From: Stenotrophomonas sp. 278
GTDB taxonomy: Bacteria; Pseudomonadota; Gammaproteobacteria; Xanthomonadales; Xanthomonadaceae
Assembly (NCBI RefSeq): GCF_003935715.1
Contig: NZ_RHPP01000001.1
Coordinates: 62,001-126,000 of the forward strand
Reading direction: 5' to 3'
DNA length: 64,000 bases
The translations under genes and the position numbers were made by a program. Below, in pieces: positions 38,625-46,335 of the stretch (positions are counted from its first letter, which is position 1; each line of letters starts with the position of its first letter). Under the pieces are notes generated by a model. That model was given only the letters and a program-made list of their open reading frames with translations. It had not been told where the DNA came from and did no database searches.

Positions 38625-38699
38625 GTAGAGCCACGCCCAGCGTGGCTTCGCGGTGGTCGGCTACTCCATGTTGTGCAGCCGCGCAGGGCGTGGCGCTAC
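38625..38699. repeat. Inverted pair of GTAG palindromic repeats; right arm supplies a stop codon
   Basis: Plus-strand GTAGAGCCACGCCCAGCGTG (38625 upwards) faces minus-strand GTAGCGCCACGCCCTGCGCG (38699 downwards). The TAG of the minus copy, 38698-38696, is the stop codon of the lipoprotein gene read on that strand. Confidence 0.85.
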
Positions 38700-39367
38700 G
38701 CCGGCTTGCGGCAGCTCAGACGGGTGCCGTAGAACGCCAGCGTCACTTCGCCCTGATGCTCCCAGAACTCCACCCCTTCGCGGGTGTAACGCGCGCCGCT
38801 GGCGGCCGGTGCCAGGAACGTGATGGCCTGGTCCTTGCCCAGGCGAATGACCGCCGCGTTCGGCTCGATCTCGTTGTAGAAGGTCACGGCCAGCGGCTTG
38901 TCGCTGCCCTCGCAGACGAAGTTGACCGTTGCAGGTGCCGGGCCGGGTGTGTTGGCGATCTGCAGTTCAACGATGCGCGTCTGGTAGGCCTCGACCAGAC
39001 AACGCCTTGCATCCACGGCTTGCCAGCACGCATCGCGCCCCTTTACCCACCCGCGCTGCTCGGCGGCGATATCCAACTCATCCGGGCTGGTCTGGGCGGC
39101 CTTGTAAAGCTCAGCCAGCCGCCGATCCAGGGCTGACAGTTCCGCATCGTTGCAGACCTGGGTTTCCGCGTCGGAACGGGCCTGGTTGCAGTCGAATGAT
39201 GGACCTTGCGCGGGGGCAGGCGCGGGTGCGGGTGCGGGTGCAGCAGCCGGGGTCGTCGATTCCGCCGCTGCAGGCGGCTGCGCGGAGGGTTCCGCTGGAG
39301 TGGGTTCGGGCTTGGAGCACGCCACCAGCACAAGTGCGGCCAGGCTCAGCAGAAGGGGACGTTTCAT
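38696..39367 (-). CDS. Lipoprotein fusing LprI-like and MliC-like lysozyme-inhibitor domains
   Basis: 223 residues from ATG 39367. A lipobox LVLVACS gives an acylated Cys near residue 17. A Pro/Ala/Glu linker with alternating Ala-Pro follows. The first domain (about residues 57-135) has the LprI pattern: FDCNQARSDAETQVC, 'LSALDRRLAELYKAA', RDACW and CLVEAYQTRI. The second (about 145-223) is MliC-like: NFVCEGSDKPLAVTFYNE, then FWEHQGEVTLAFYGTRLSC. MliC blocks C-type lysozyme, and LprI-type proteins have also been linked to lysozyme inhibition. The stop codon is provided by a GTAG repeat. Confidence 0.82.
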   Translation of the reverse strand: MKRPLLLSLAALVLVACSKPEPTPAEPSAQPPAAAESTTPAAAPAPAPAPAPAQGPSFDCNQARSDAETQVCNDAELSALDRRLAELYKAAQTSPDELDIAAEQRGWVKGRDACWQAVDARRCLVEAYQTRIVELQIANTPGPAPATVNFVCEGSDKPLAVTFYNEIEPNAAVIRLGKDQAITFLAPAASGARYTREGVEFWEHQGEVTLAFYGTRLSCRKPA

Positions 39368-39507
39368 GGGAGCTCCAGCACCCTGACGAGAGCCCCATTC
39401 TGCCCGCCCCCACGTCCATACCACGTAGAGCCGCGCCGAAGCAGGAGCGACGCGGCCGTAAGGATGAACGCGTCGCCACGCGCCCGAGAAATGACTGGGG
39501 GAATTCC

Positions 39508-39571
39508 GTAGAGCCGGGCTTGCCCGGCTGAAGTTGCACGGACACCACCAGCCGGGCAAGCCCGGCTCTAC
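39508..39571. repeat. Perfect inverted dimer of 23-base GTAG repeats
   Basis: GTAGAGCCGGGCTTGCCCGG plus CTG at 39508-39530, and its exact reverse complement at 39549-39571. Each arm is also a hairpin by itself. It lies between the epimerase-like gene and the fusion lipoprotein gene, both on the minus strand. A related weaker copy (GTAGAGCCGCG...CGCGGC) is at 39425-39456. Confidence 0.88.
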
Positions 39572-39582
39572 CAAGGCCCCCG

Positions 39583-40467
39583 TCACACGCTGCAATCGGC
39601 GCGACGCTTCTCCGGCAGCACTTCAATACTCCCCACGGCCAACTGCTCCAGCACCGCCTCCGGGCCGCGACGGCTGACCCACCCCAGCCCTTCGCGCGCC
39701 GCCGATGCATCATGAATGCGGTCAATCACCGGCAGCGCCCAACCACGCCGGTCGTATTCGGCCAGCCACTGCGGGCAGCGCAGCGCCAACACCTCCCGCG
39801 GGCTAGTGACCAGCGCGTCGCAATCGGCACGCTGGAACGGGGTACTGCCACTGACGATGTAGCGCTGGAACGCCGGCCCACTGTTGGTCAGCGCGGCCAC
39901 ATGCGCATCAGCCACATCGCGTACGTCCACACCACGGTGCAGTCGATACATCAGCATCCGGTCGGGCGTTTCCGGGAAGCAGCGCGACATGCGGATCACC
40001 CGCACCTGGAAGTCCTCGCCCGCCATCTCTTCCAGCGCCTGCTCGGCGGCCAGCTTGGAGCGGTGATACACGGTCCGGGGTTGCGGCACGGTCTGCTCAT
40101 CCACCCAGGTGCACTGCCCCGGCGTAATGGCATGTCCGTACAACGCCGTCGTGCTGGTAAACACCATCCGGCGCACGCCCGACTCGCGTGCAAGGCGGGC
40201 CACGGTCTGGGTGCCCTCCACGTTGATTCGTTGGAACTCGCTGTCGCTGTGCAGCCCCACGTGTGGGGCATGCAGCGCGGCCGCATGGATCACCGCATCC
40301 ACGCCTTTCAACGTAGCGGCCAGCAGCCGCGTATCGGTGACATCGCCGACATGGCGCGTGGTCGCAAACGGACTGCGGTCGACCCCGATCACCTCGTGGC
40401 GCGCGGCCAGCGCACCGTAAATGGCGCGTCCGACCCTGCCTGAACTTCCTGTCAGAACAATCTTCAC
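39583..40467 (-). CDS. NAD-dependent epimerase/dehydratase family protein
   Basis: 294 residues, extended SDR: GSSGRVGRAIYGAL nucleotide-binding loop, DVTDTRLLAATLKGVDAVIH, TSTTALYG and the catalytic YHRSK (YxxxK, about residue 130). It should act on a nucleotide sugar or similar; substrate unknown. Unlike the SDR-like protein at 22017, the active-site Tyr and Lys are present. Stands alone; its 5' side faces a gene-poor stretch. Confidence 0.85.
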   Translation of the reverse strand: MKIVLTGSSGRVGRAIYGALAARHEVIGVDRSPFATTRHVGDVTDTRLLAATLKGVDAVIHAAALHAPHVGLHSDSEFQRINVEGTQTVARLARESGVRRMVFTSTTALYGHAITPGQCTWVDEQTVPQPRTVYHRSKLAAEQALEEMAGEDFQVRVIRMSRCFPETPDRMLMYRLHRGVDVRDVADAHVAALTNSGPAFQRYIVSGSTPFQRADCDALVTSPREVLALRCPQWLAEYDRRGWALPVIDRIHDASAAREGLGWVSRRGPEAVLEQLAVGSIEVLPEKRRADCSV

Positions 40468-40842
40468 TGTGGTGCATCTATCAGCGCCCGGGAGCTACCG
40501 GGATGGGGCGATTGTAGCGACCCCGAGGGGCAGTGAACCGGCATTGCAGCACACTCCGCAGCGGTCGGGATGCGCCCGCGTGAGATGCTGGCGCTGCGCC
40601 CCGCCGCACTGGATTCCACGCTCGCCGACAAGAGCCTGCTGCAGGCCCACTGATGATCGGCGGCTGGGCGATACTGCTGCTGGTTCTGCAGGGCGTTGCC
40701 GTCGCCCTGGGGCCGGTGGTTCAGCAGCCCGTTGAGCGCGGCCAGCCGGGGAGGCCCGCCTTGCCCTGGCACTTCTTGTTGCCGGCCATGCATTTCCTCC
40801 ACTACCCTCTGACATCAATCAATCAGATGGAGCTGCTTGCAG
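40468..40842. other. 375-base stretch without a recognised gene
   Basis: Contains a 22-codon minus-strand frame with a strong ribosome site (listed separately) and a 27-codon plus-strand frame at 40570-40653 that I do not recognise. Longer open frames here have shadow-like Arg/Pro-rich composition. No repeats of the GTAG family seen. Confidence 0.5.
40721..40789 (-). CDS. Possible 22-residue small ORF with strong ribosome site
   Basis: Reading MAGNKKCQGKAGLP and on to a TGA. GGAGGA (40800-40795) lies 5 bases before the ATG, better than most genes here. A single extra base near codon 14 would join it to a longer open frame reading RLAALNGLLNHRPQ, so it may also be the start of a frame-shifted gene. 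No family recognised. Confidence 0.3.
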   Translation of the reverse strand: MAGNKKCQGKAGLPGWPRSTGC

Positions 40843-41670
40843 ATGGCCAGGAGGCACCCCAGGCGTGTTCGTGGAAGCGTCGCCGCTTTGCTGCTGATTG
40901 CAGCCGGGAGCGCTCTGCACGCAAGTGCTGCAGACGACAATCTTACCCGCATGCAAACGCAGGAAAAGGCCGCGTCGGAGTTCAGACTGCTGATAATGGA
41001 AGCCAACCGTTCGCAGGACCGGTCGAAGCTTGACAGTGAACAGGCCATGGCACTGGTCCGCACTATTTCAGATCAGAAGTACCTGCTGGATGAGCCGACG
41101 TACACGGTCGCGGACATGGAGCATATGCCTGGACTGTGCCTGCATGTCACCAGCACAAGCATGTCCATCATGACATTCGGGATTGACCCGGCAGACCTGC
41201 CTTCGCAGAAGGATGCCGCATACTGGAAGAAGGTGAACCAGCAGGTGACGGCAAACCTGAAGCACCACGAGCTACAGATGTTGCAGCTTATGCCGTTCAT
41301 GCTGCGCTGCATGCAGCCAATGGTCGTGGTGGCAGATCAGTATTTGTCGTCCGTCGAAGCGGCTGGGTTGAGCACCCAGCAGCGCAAAAGCCTGACCGCG
41401 ATGCGTACCGGCATCTCCGGGGGGATCATGGCTTCGGTGGATTCGATCGAGGACGCTGGCGATCTTCCCGCGCTGCGCTCTGTTCTGGTCGAGACCTTGG
41501 CAGACGTCGCGCCAACCTATGCAGGCATGCTGCCGGTGAAGGATCGCCCCATGATTGCCGAGCGCATCCGTGCTGCCAGGCAGGAGGTTGAATCAAGGCA
41601 TCTACCTCTGCTGGAGAAGGCAGCTGAGGCATTTTCCGATGAGCGCTGTGATGCACTCTGCAGGTACTGA
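40843..41670 (+). CDS. Secreted protein of unknown function, atypical composition
   Basis: 275 residues from ATG 40843 with GGAG about 10 bases upstream. A basic start (MARRHPRRVRG) and hydrophobic stretch ending HASAADD give a signal peptide. The mature part is helical, Met-rich and carries scattered cysteines (PGLCLHV, MLRCMQPM and a final CDALC). Base composition looks clearly less GC-rich than the neighbours, and it sits beside a tRNA gene; either can mark acquired DNA. No known family recognised. Confidence 0.7.
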   Translation: MARRHPRRVRGSVAALLLIAAGSALHASAADDNLTRMQTQEKAASEFRLLIMEANRSQDRSKLDSEQAMALVRTISDQKYLLDEPTYTVADMEHMPGLCLHVTSTSMSIMTFGIDPADLPSQKDAAYWKKVNQQVTANLKHHELQMLQLMPFMLRCMQPMVVVADQYLSSVEAAGLSTQQRKSLTAMRTGISGGIMASVDSIEDAGDLPALRSVLVETLADVAPTYAGMLPVKDRPMIAERIRAARQEVESRHLPLLEKAAEAFSDERCDALCRY

Positions 41671-41734
41671 GCGGCCGCGCGCGCCACGATGGCATTCGCA
41701 GCCAGGCACTGAATCGCCCTCTTGCAAGGGCATG

Positions 41735-41758
41735 AAAAAGGCGCTCCAAGAGCGCCTT
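41735..41758 (-). terminator. Rho-independent terminator of tRNA-Lys
   Basis: On the minus strand AAGGCGCTC-TT-GGAGCGCC followed by TTTTTC: a GC-rich stem with a U-tract, 17 bases beyond the tRNA 3' end. It may also serve, weakly, the convergent 40843 gene. Confidence 0.75.
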
Positions 41759-41774
41759 GAATCATTGAAGCAAC

Positions 41775-41850
41775 TGGTGGGCCGTGAAGGATTCGAACCT
41801 TCGACCAAAAGATTAAAAGTCTTCTGCTCTACCGACTGAGCTAACGGCCC
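41775..41850 (-). tRNA. tRNA-Lys (anticodon TTT)
   Basis: A full 76-base cloverleaf on the minus strand: acceptor GGGCCGT/ACGGCCC, D arm GCTC/GAGC, anticodon stem GAAGA/TCTTT with loop CTTTTAA, T arm GAAGG TTCGAAT CCTTC, and an encoded CCA end. The loop gives anticodon TTT, so lysine. It is flanked by its own promoter and terminator, and lies downstream of queC. Confidence 0.97.
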
Positions 41851-41883
41851 GTTGCTGCCCCAGGCTTTGCGCCGGGGGTGCGC

Positions 41884-41911
41884 ATTCTAACCCACTTTGG
41901 CGGCCTGTCAC
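41884..41911 (-). promoter_or_regulatory. Promoter of tRNA-Lys
   Basis: GTGACA (41911-41906) and TAGAAT (41889-41884), 16 bases apart, each five of six to consensus. The following GCGCACCCCC is a GC-rich discriminator of the type that makes tRNA promoters sensitive to ppGpp. Confidence 0.65.
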
Positions 41912-41932
41912 ACCCGCCGTGTGAACCCGGGC

Positions 41933-42598
41933 TCAGACGTAACGGGTCGGGTCGGCCACGCCGGCGTCGGCAAAGCCCTGCGCGCGCAGGCGGCAGGCGT
42001 CGCAGTGGCCGCAGGCACGGCCTTGTTCGTCGGCGTTGTAGCAGGACACGGTCAGGCCGAAATCGACGCCCAGGCGCACGCCTTCGCGCACGATGTCGGC
42101 CTTGCTCAGGAACTGCAGGGGCGCGTGCACCTGGATGCCCGCCCCTTCCACGCCGGCCTTGGTGGCCAGGTTGGCCAAGGTCTGGAAGGCCTGGATGAAC
42201 TCCGGGCGGCAGTCCGGGTAGCCGGAGTAATCCACCGCGTTGACGCCGCAGAAGATGTCGCTTGCCCCCAGCACCTCGGCCCAGCCCAGCGCCACCGACA
42301 GCATGATGGTGTTGCGCGCCGGCACGTAGGTGACCGGGATGCCCTCGCCGCCCGCTTCAGGCACGTCGATGTCATCGGTCAGGGCCGAGCCGCCAATGCT
42401 GCGCAGGTCCACGTTGACGGTCTTGTGCGCGACCACGCCGAGCGCCTTGGCCACGTTGGCGGCGGCGTCCAGTTCCGAGGTATGTCGCTGGCCATAGCGC
42501 ACGCTCAGGGCGTGTACGGCGAAGCCCTGCTCACGGGCGATGGCAATGACGGCGGCGGAATCCATGCCGCCGGAAAGAAGCACGACTGCGTTCCTCAT
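41933..42598 (-). CDS. queC: 7-cyano-7-deazaguanine synthase QueC
   Basis: 221 residues from ATG 42598 ([15 protein letters not shown]), the ATP-pyrophosphatase loop SGGMDSA being at the N terminus. The zinc-binding cysteines are in [20 protein letters not shown] near the C terminus. It converts CDG to preQ0 in queuosine biosynthesis. It follows queE by 75 bases; queD is not in the window. Confidence 0.96.
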   Translation of the reverse strand: MRNAVVLLSGGMDSAAVIAIAREQGFAVHALSVRYGQRHTSELDAAANVAKALGVVAHKTVNVDLRSIGGSALTDDIDVPEAGGEGIPVTYVPARNTIMLSVALGWAEVLGASDIFCGVNAVDYSGYPDCRPEFIQAFQTLANLATKAGVEGAGIQVHAPLQFLSKADIVREGVRLGVDFGLTVSCYNADEQGRACGHCDACRLRAQGFADAGVADPTRYV

Positions 42599-42673
42599 GA
42601 AATACATCCGGTGGGTTGTGGGGACCAGCACGCTGTCCCGCGCCGGGGGTACATCGAGGGAGCACGAGCGGGC

Positions 42674-43375
42674 TCAGCGGCCCGGCTCGTCATCCCACAA
42701 TATTTTGTGCAGCTGCATCTGGAAGCGCACCGGCAGGCGGTCCTCCACGATCCAGTCGGCCAGCTGGCGCGGCGTGACCTGGCCCTTGCTGGGCGAGAAC
42801 AGCACCATGCTGCGGTCGTTCAGTGCGTGCTCGCGGACCATGCCGCGCGCCCATTCGTAGTCCTCGCGGCTGCACAGCACGAACTTGATCTGGTCGCGGC
42901 GGGTCAGCAGCGGCAGGTTCTCCAGCCGGTTGCGGGCCACTTCGCCCGAGCCAGGGGTCTTCAGGTCCACCACCCGCGACACGCGCGGGTCCACCCCGCT
43001 GACGTCCAGCGCGCCGGAGGTCTCCAGCGAGACGTCCATTCCAGCGTCACACAGCTTTTCCAGCAGTACCAGGCAGCGTTTCTGCGCAAGGGGCTCACCA
43101 CCCGTCACGCAGACGTGCTGGACGCCTTGGGCCAGCACCTCGGCGACGATATCGTCGATGTCCCACCAGGTGCCGCCGTGGAAGGCGTAGGCGGTGTCGC
43201 AGTAGGTGCAGCGCAGCGGGCAGCCGGTCAGGCGCACGAACACGCTCGGCCAGCCGGCGGCATCAGCTTCGCCCTGCAGGGAGGTGAAGATCTCGGTGAT
43301 CTTCAGCCTGGGCAGGGGCGACTGCACGATGTCGCTGGGAAGCGCGGCGGCGGCGGCGGACGAGGTGGCGTTCAT
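42674..43375 (-). CDS. queE: 7-carboxy-7-deazaguanine synthase QueE (radical SAM)
   Basis: 233 residues from ATG 43375. Substrate-binding EIFTSLQGEA is followed by the radical-SAM cluster motif in LTGCPLRCTYCDTAYAF (CxxxCxxC) and VCVTGGEPLAQ. It makes the deazaguanine ring from CPH4 in the queuosine pathway. A GC-rich hairpin (43402-43420, GGCCGGGC/GCCCGGCC) lies between it and cpoB. Confidence 0.96.
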   Translation of the reverse strand: MNATSSAAAAALPSDIVQSPLPRLKITEIFTSLQGEADAAGWPSVFVRLTGCPLRCTYCDTAYAFHGGTWWDIDDIVAEVLAQGVQHVCVTGGEPLAQKRCLVLLEKLCDAGMDVSLETSGALDVSGVDPRVSRVVDLKTPGSGEVARNRLENLPLLTRRDQIKFVLCSREDYEWARGMVREHALNDRSMVLFSPSKGQVTPRQLADWIVEDRLPVRFQMQLHKILWDDEPGR

Positions 43376-43401
43376 GAGCAGAAAACTTCGGAAACGGGCG
43401 C

Positions 43402-43420
43402 GGCCGGGCAGAGCCCGGCC
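43402..43420. repeat. GC-rich hairpin between cpoB and queE, degenerate REP-like
   Basis: GGCCGGGC-AGA-GCCCGGCC: an 8-base-pair stem matching the core of the GTAG repeats (GCCGGGC/GCCCGGC) but without the GTAG head. May attenuate or process the tol-pal-cpoB-queE message. Confidence 0.55.
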
Positions 43421-43463
43421 ATCATTCAATCAGACATTATACCGGCCTGGGCCGGCTGGGGCG

Positions 43464-44282
43464 TCAGCGGATCTGCTGGCCCAGCCGGATCGACTGCAGG
43501 CGGTCCTGCGCGGTGCGGGCGGCGTCTGAGCCGGGGTAGGTGCTGACGACCTGCTCCAGCGTTGCCTGGGCCTCGTCGACCTTGCCCTCGCCATACTGCG
43601 ACAGACCGATCTTGAGCAGGCCGCCGGACGCCTTGTCGTGGGTCGGGTAGCGGGCAATGAGGTCGCGGAACTGCGCCTCTGCCTGCGGGAAATTGCGGAT
43701 GGCGTAGTAGCTTTCACCCAGCCAGTACAGCGCGTTGGGGGTGTAGACGCCGTTCGGGTAGAGCTCGAGGAAGCTCAGGAACATCTGCGCCGATTCGTCA
43801 TACTTGCCGGCCTTGAGCGAATCAAAGGCCACGTTGTACATGGTGCGCTCGTCGCCACTCGCCGCCAGGGCACCGGCATCGCCGTGCACGGACGGGGGTC
43901 GCTCGGTGGCGACCACAGGCGGTTTCGGTGCGACGGGCTTGGCAGCGGCCGGGGCGTTCGCGGCCGGGACGGCCGGAAGTGCAGGCGCAGCGCCGCCTTC
44001 CAGACGGTTCAGGCGACCATCCAGGTCCAGATACTGGTCCTGCGAGGTCTGCTTCAGCTGGGCGTTCTCGTGCTGGAGCTGCTCGATGCCGCTCTGCAGC
44101 TGCTGCACCTGCTGACGCAGGGCATTGATCTGGTTCAACAGGTCCTGGTTGGAGCTGTTGTTGTACATCTGCTGCTCGAGCGCGCCTACGCGGTCGGACA
44201 GGCTCTGCCGCTGGGCCTGCGCCGGTGCGGCAGCCACCAGGGCTGCCGCAACGACCAGCATCAGTTTGATGCCGATGCGCAT
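43464..44282 (-). CDS. cpoB: Cell-division coordinator CpoB (YbgF)
   Basis: 272 residues. A signal peptide ending PAQAQ is followed by a trimerising coiled coil (about residues 27-95, DLLNQINALRQQVQQLQ), an Ala/Pro linker and C-terminal TPRs (AFDSLKAGKYDESAQMFLSF, YWLGESYYAIRNFPQAE). CpoB links PBP1b activity to Tol-driven outer-membrane constriction. It begins 3 bases after the pal stop, the classic gene order. Confidence 0.95.
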   Translation of the reverse strand: MRIGIKLMLVVAAALVAAAPAQAQRQSLSDRVGALEQQMYNNSSNQDLLNQINALRQQVQQLQSGIEQLQHENAQLKQTSQDQYLDLDGRLNRLEGGAAPALPAVPAANAPAAAKPVAPKPPVVATERPPSVHGDAGALAASGDERTMYNVAFDSLKAGKYDESAQMFLSFLELYPNGVYTPNALYWLGESYYAIRNFPQAEAQFRDLIARYPTHDKASGGLLKIGLSQYGEGKVDEAQATLEQVVSTYPGSDAARTAQDRLQSIRLGQQIR

Positions 44283-44285
44283 GAC

Positions 44286-44801
44286 TTACTGCGCGGTGTA
44301 GACGATTTCGACGCGACGGTTCTGCGACCAGCAGGACTCGGTCGATTCGGTGCAGACCGGACGCTCTTCGCCGTAGGACACGTCGGTCAGCTGCGAAGCC
44401 GAACCACCGTTGGCCTGCAGAGCCGAGTTCACGGCGGCGCTACGACGCTCGCCCAGGGCCTGGTTGTAAGCGCGCGAACCGCGTTCGTCGGTGTGACCCT
44501 GCAGGGTGATGCGCGAGGACGGACGGTCACGCAGGTACTTGGCGTGGCAGGCCATGATCGCCTGGAATTCCGACTTCACTTCTTCCTTGTCCAGGTCGAA
44601 GTACACCACGCGCTGGCGCAGGCAGGCGTCGGTGTCCAGGTCGCCCGGGCCGTACAGGCCGGAGGTCGACGGGCCGGTCGGCTGGGTGGCGGTGCCGGTG
44701 TCGACCGGCGCAGCCGGTTCTTCCTTCACCTTCTTGGAGCAACCGGCCAGGACGGCCACAGACAGCAGGGAGACAAGCAGAACGCGGGTGGACTTGTTCA
44801 T
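44286..44801 (-). CDS. pal: Peptidoglycan-associated lipoprotein Pal
   Basis: 171 residues: lipobox SVAVLAGCSKK, then an OmpA-like peptidoglycan-binding domain with VVYFDLDKEEVK, LQGHTDERGSRAYNQALGER and 'SYGEERPVCTES'. Anchors the outer membrane to the cell wall and binds TolB. Two extra cysteines near the C terminus (CTESTESC) could form a disulfide. Confidence 0.97.
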   Translation of the reverse strand: MNKSTRVLLVSLLSVAVLAGCSKKVKEEPAAPVDTGTATQPTGPSTSGLYGPGDLDTDACLRQRVVYFDLDKEEVKSEFQAIMACHAKYLRDRPSSRITLQGHTDERGSRAYNQALGERRSAAVNSALQANGGSASQLTDVSYGEERPVCTESTESCWSQNRRVEIVYTAQ

Positions 44802-44863
44802 AGAATACCTTTGAGGGCTAAAGCCGGATGAGGGGATGAATACGGGCGAATCTTAACACTCTG

Positions 44864-46183
44864 TTAGCGCTTTGTACGGTATGGCGACCAAGAAGGCTCA
44901 CGAACATCGCCATCCGCCAGTACCAGCCGCTGGCGCACTCGCCCGTCAGCCGAAACTGCATACAAAACCCCACGTCCACCCTCGCGGGCGGCGTACAACA
45001 CCATGCTCGCGTTGGGCGCGAAGCTCGGCGATTCATCGAGCGACCCGACGGACAGGGTGCTCCAGCGCGGTGAACCCAGGCTGCTGTCCATCATCGCGAT
45101 CTTGTAGGTGTTGCCGCTGCCCTGGGCCATGACGATCTTCTTGCCGTCGTAGGACACGCTGGGGGTGGCGTTGTAATTGCCCTGGAAGGTCACGCGCGAG
45201 GCGCTGCCACCGCTGGAGGCCACCTGGTAGATCTGCGGGCGACCGCCGCGGTCGGAGGTGAAGTAGATGCTGCTGCCGTCGGCGCTCCAGGTCGGCTCGG
45301 TGTCGATGGCAAAGTGGTTGGTCAGCTGGGTCAGCTGCTTGCTGCCCAGGTCCATCACGTAGATTTCCGGGTTGCCGCTGCGCGACAGCGACAGCGCCAG
45401 GCGGCGGCCATCCGGGGAGAACGACGGGGCGCTGTTGATGCCGCGGAAGCTGGTGATCAGCTCACGGGCACCGGTGGTGATGTTCTGGATGTAGATGGCG
45501 GAATTGCCACGCTCGAAGCTGACGTAGGCCAGACGGTTGCCATCCGGGCTCCACGACGGGGACAGCAGCGGCTCGGCCGAACGCACGATGGTCTGCGGGT
45601 TGTAGCCGTCCGAGTCGGCCACCATCAGCGCATAGCGCATGGCCGCGCCCTTGCCGCTGGCGGTCACGTAGGCAATACGGGTCCAGAAGGCCCCACGCAC
45701 GCCGGTGATCTTTTCATAGATGGCGTCGGCCATCTGGTGGGCCACATCGCGCATGGCGGTGCTGCGGGCGGTCATCGCCAGGCCCAGCAGGCGCTCGCCC
45801 TTGGGCACGTCGTACAGCTCGTATTCCACGCGGTACGCGCCGGCACCGGCGTCGAGCACGCGGCCGACCACGATGTAATTCTGCTTCAGCGCGCGCCAGG
45901 TGGCGAAATTGATCTCGCCGCCACGGGTCGGCTTTTCCAGGATCTGCTCGACCGGCAGGTTGCGGAACTGGCCGGAACGCTCCAGGTCGGCGCGGACCAC
46001 GGCAGCGACGTCCGTTTCCGGGGCGGCAGCCGAGCCTTGGTAGGGCATCGGGACCACGGTGATCGGCGTGGCCGAGGCGTTGCCGCCGACGATGTCGATA
46101 TCCAGACCGCGCTGTTGCGCGACGGCGGCGAAGGGCAGCAGTAGAGCCGCAAACACGGCAAACCAGCGAGGCATCTTCTTCAT
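44864..46183 (-). CDS. tolB: Tol-Pal system protein TolB
   Basis: 439 residues from ATG 46183; signal peptide ending AAVAQQ. The N-terminal domain (DIVGGNASATPITVVPMPYQ) is followed by a six-bladed propeller with repeated SPSWSPDGNRLAYVS, APSFSPDGRRLALSL and EPTWSADGSSIYFTS. Periplasmic partner of Pal and TolA. Its ATG overlaps the stop of a 23-codon membrane ORF just upstream; the ribosome site of its own is weak. Confidence 0.96.
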   Translation of the reverse strand: MKKMPRWFAVFAALLLPFAAVAQQRGLDIDIVGGNASATPITVVPMPYQGSAAAPETDVAAVVRADLERSGQFRNLPVEQILEKPTRGGEINFATWRALKQNYIVVGRVLDAGAGAYRVEYELYDVPKGERLLGLAMTARSTAMRDVAHQMADAIYEKITGVRGAFWTRIAYVTASGKGAAMRYALMVADSDGYNPQTIVRSAEPLLSPSWSPDGNRLAYVSFERGNSAIYIQNITTGARELITSFRGINSAPSFSPDGRRLALSLSRSGNPEIYVMDLGSKQLTQLTNHFAIDTEPTWSADGSSIYFTSDRGGRPQIYQVASSGGSASRVTFQGNYNATPSVSYDGKKIVMAQGSGNTYKIAMMDSSLGSPRWSTLSVGSLDESPSFAPNASMVLYAAREGGRGVLYAVSADGRVRQRLVLADGDVREPSWSPYRTKR

Positions 46184-46251
46184 TGAGCGCTCAGTAAGAG
46201 AAAACCAATTACGAGGGATAACAGCAGTGCGGTGAACAGTTTCGCAATCAT
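46180..46251 (-). CDS. Possible 23-residue membrane peptide ORF overlapping tolB
   Basis: ATG 46251 to TGA 46182-46180, reading MIAKLFTALLLSLVIGFLLL and then SAQ. One lysine is followed by a continuous hydrophobic helix, the profile of a tiny inner-membrane protein or leader peptide. The stop and the tolB start share ATGA, so tolB translation may depend on it. No strong ribosome site precedes it. It is not recognised as a known Tol gene. Confidence 0.4.
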   Translation of the reverse strand: MIAKLFTALLLSLVIGFLLLSAQ

Positions 46252-46335
46252 GAACCAACCGGGTGTGAAATCCGAGTGGTCAGCGGCTGTTTGATCACGT
46301 GTTGTTAACAGAAACAGGCGTCCAGGTTCGCATCA

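Noticed and set aside
39425-39571. Closely spaced repeats that could suggest a CRISPR array
   Set aside because: The units are palindromic, inverted and GTAG-headed, only two or three in number, with no regular spacers and no cas genes.
40653-41033. A 126-codon plus-strand frame starting MIGGWAILLLVLQG
   Set aside because: Only its start is hydrophobic; the rest is shadow-like and overlaps the better-supported 40843 gene in another frame.
41735-41850. tRNA-Lys as an integration site with an island
   Set aside because: No integrase gene, no direct repeat of the tRNA end and core genes on both sides within one gene; only the adjacent 40843 gene is atypical.
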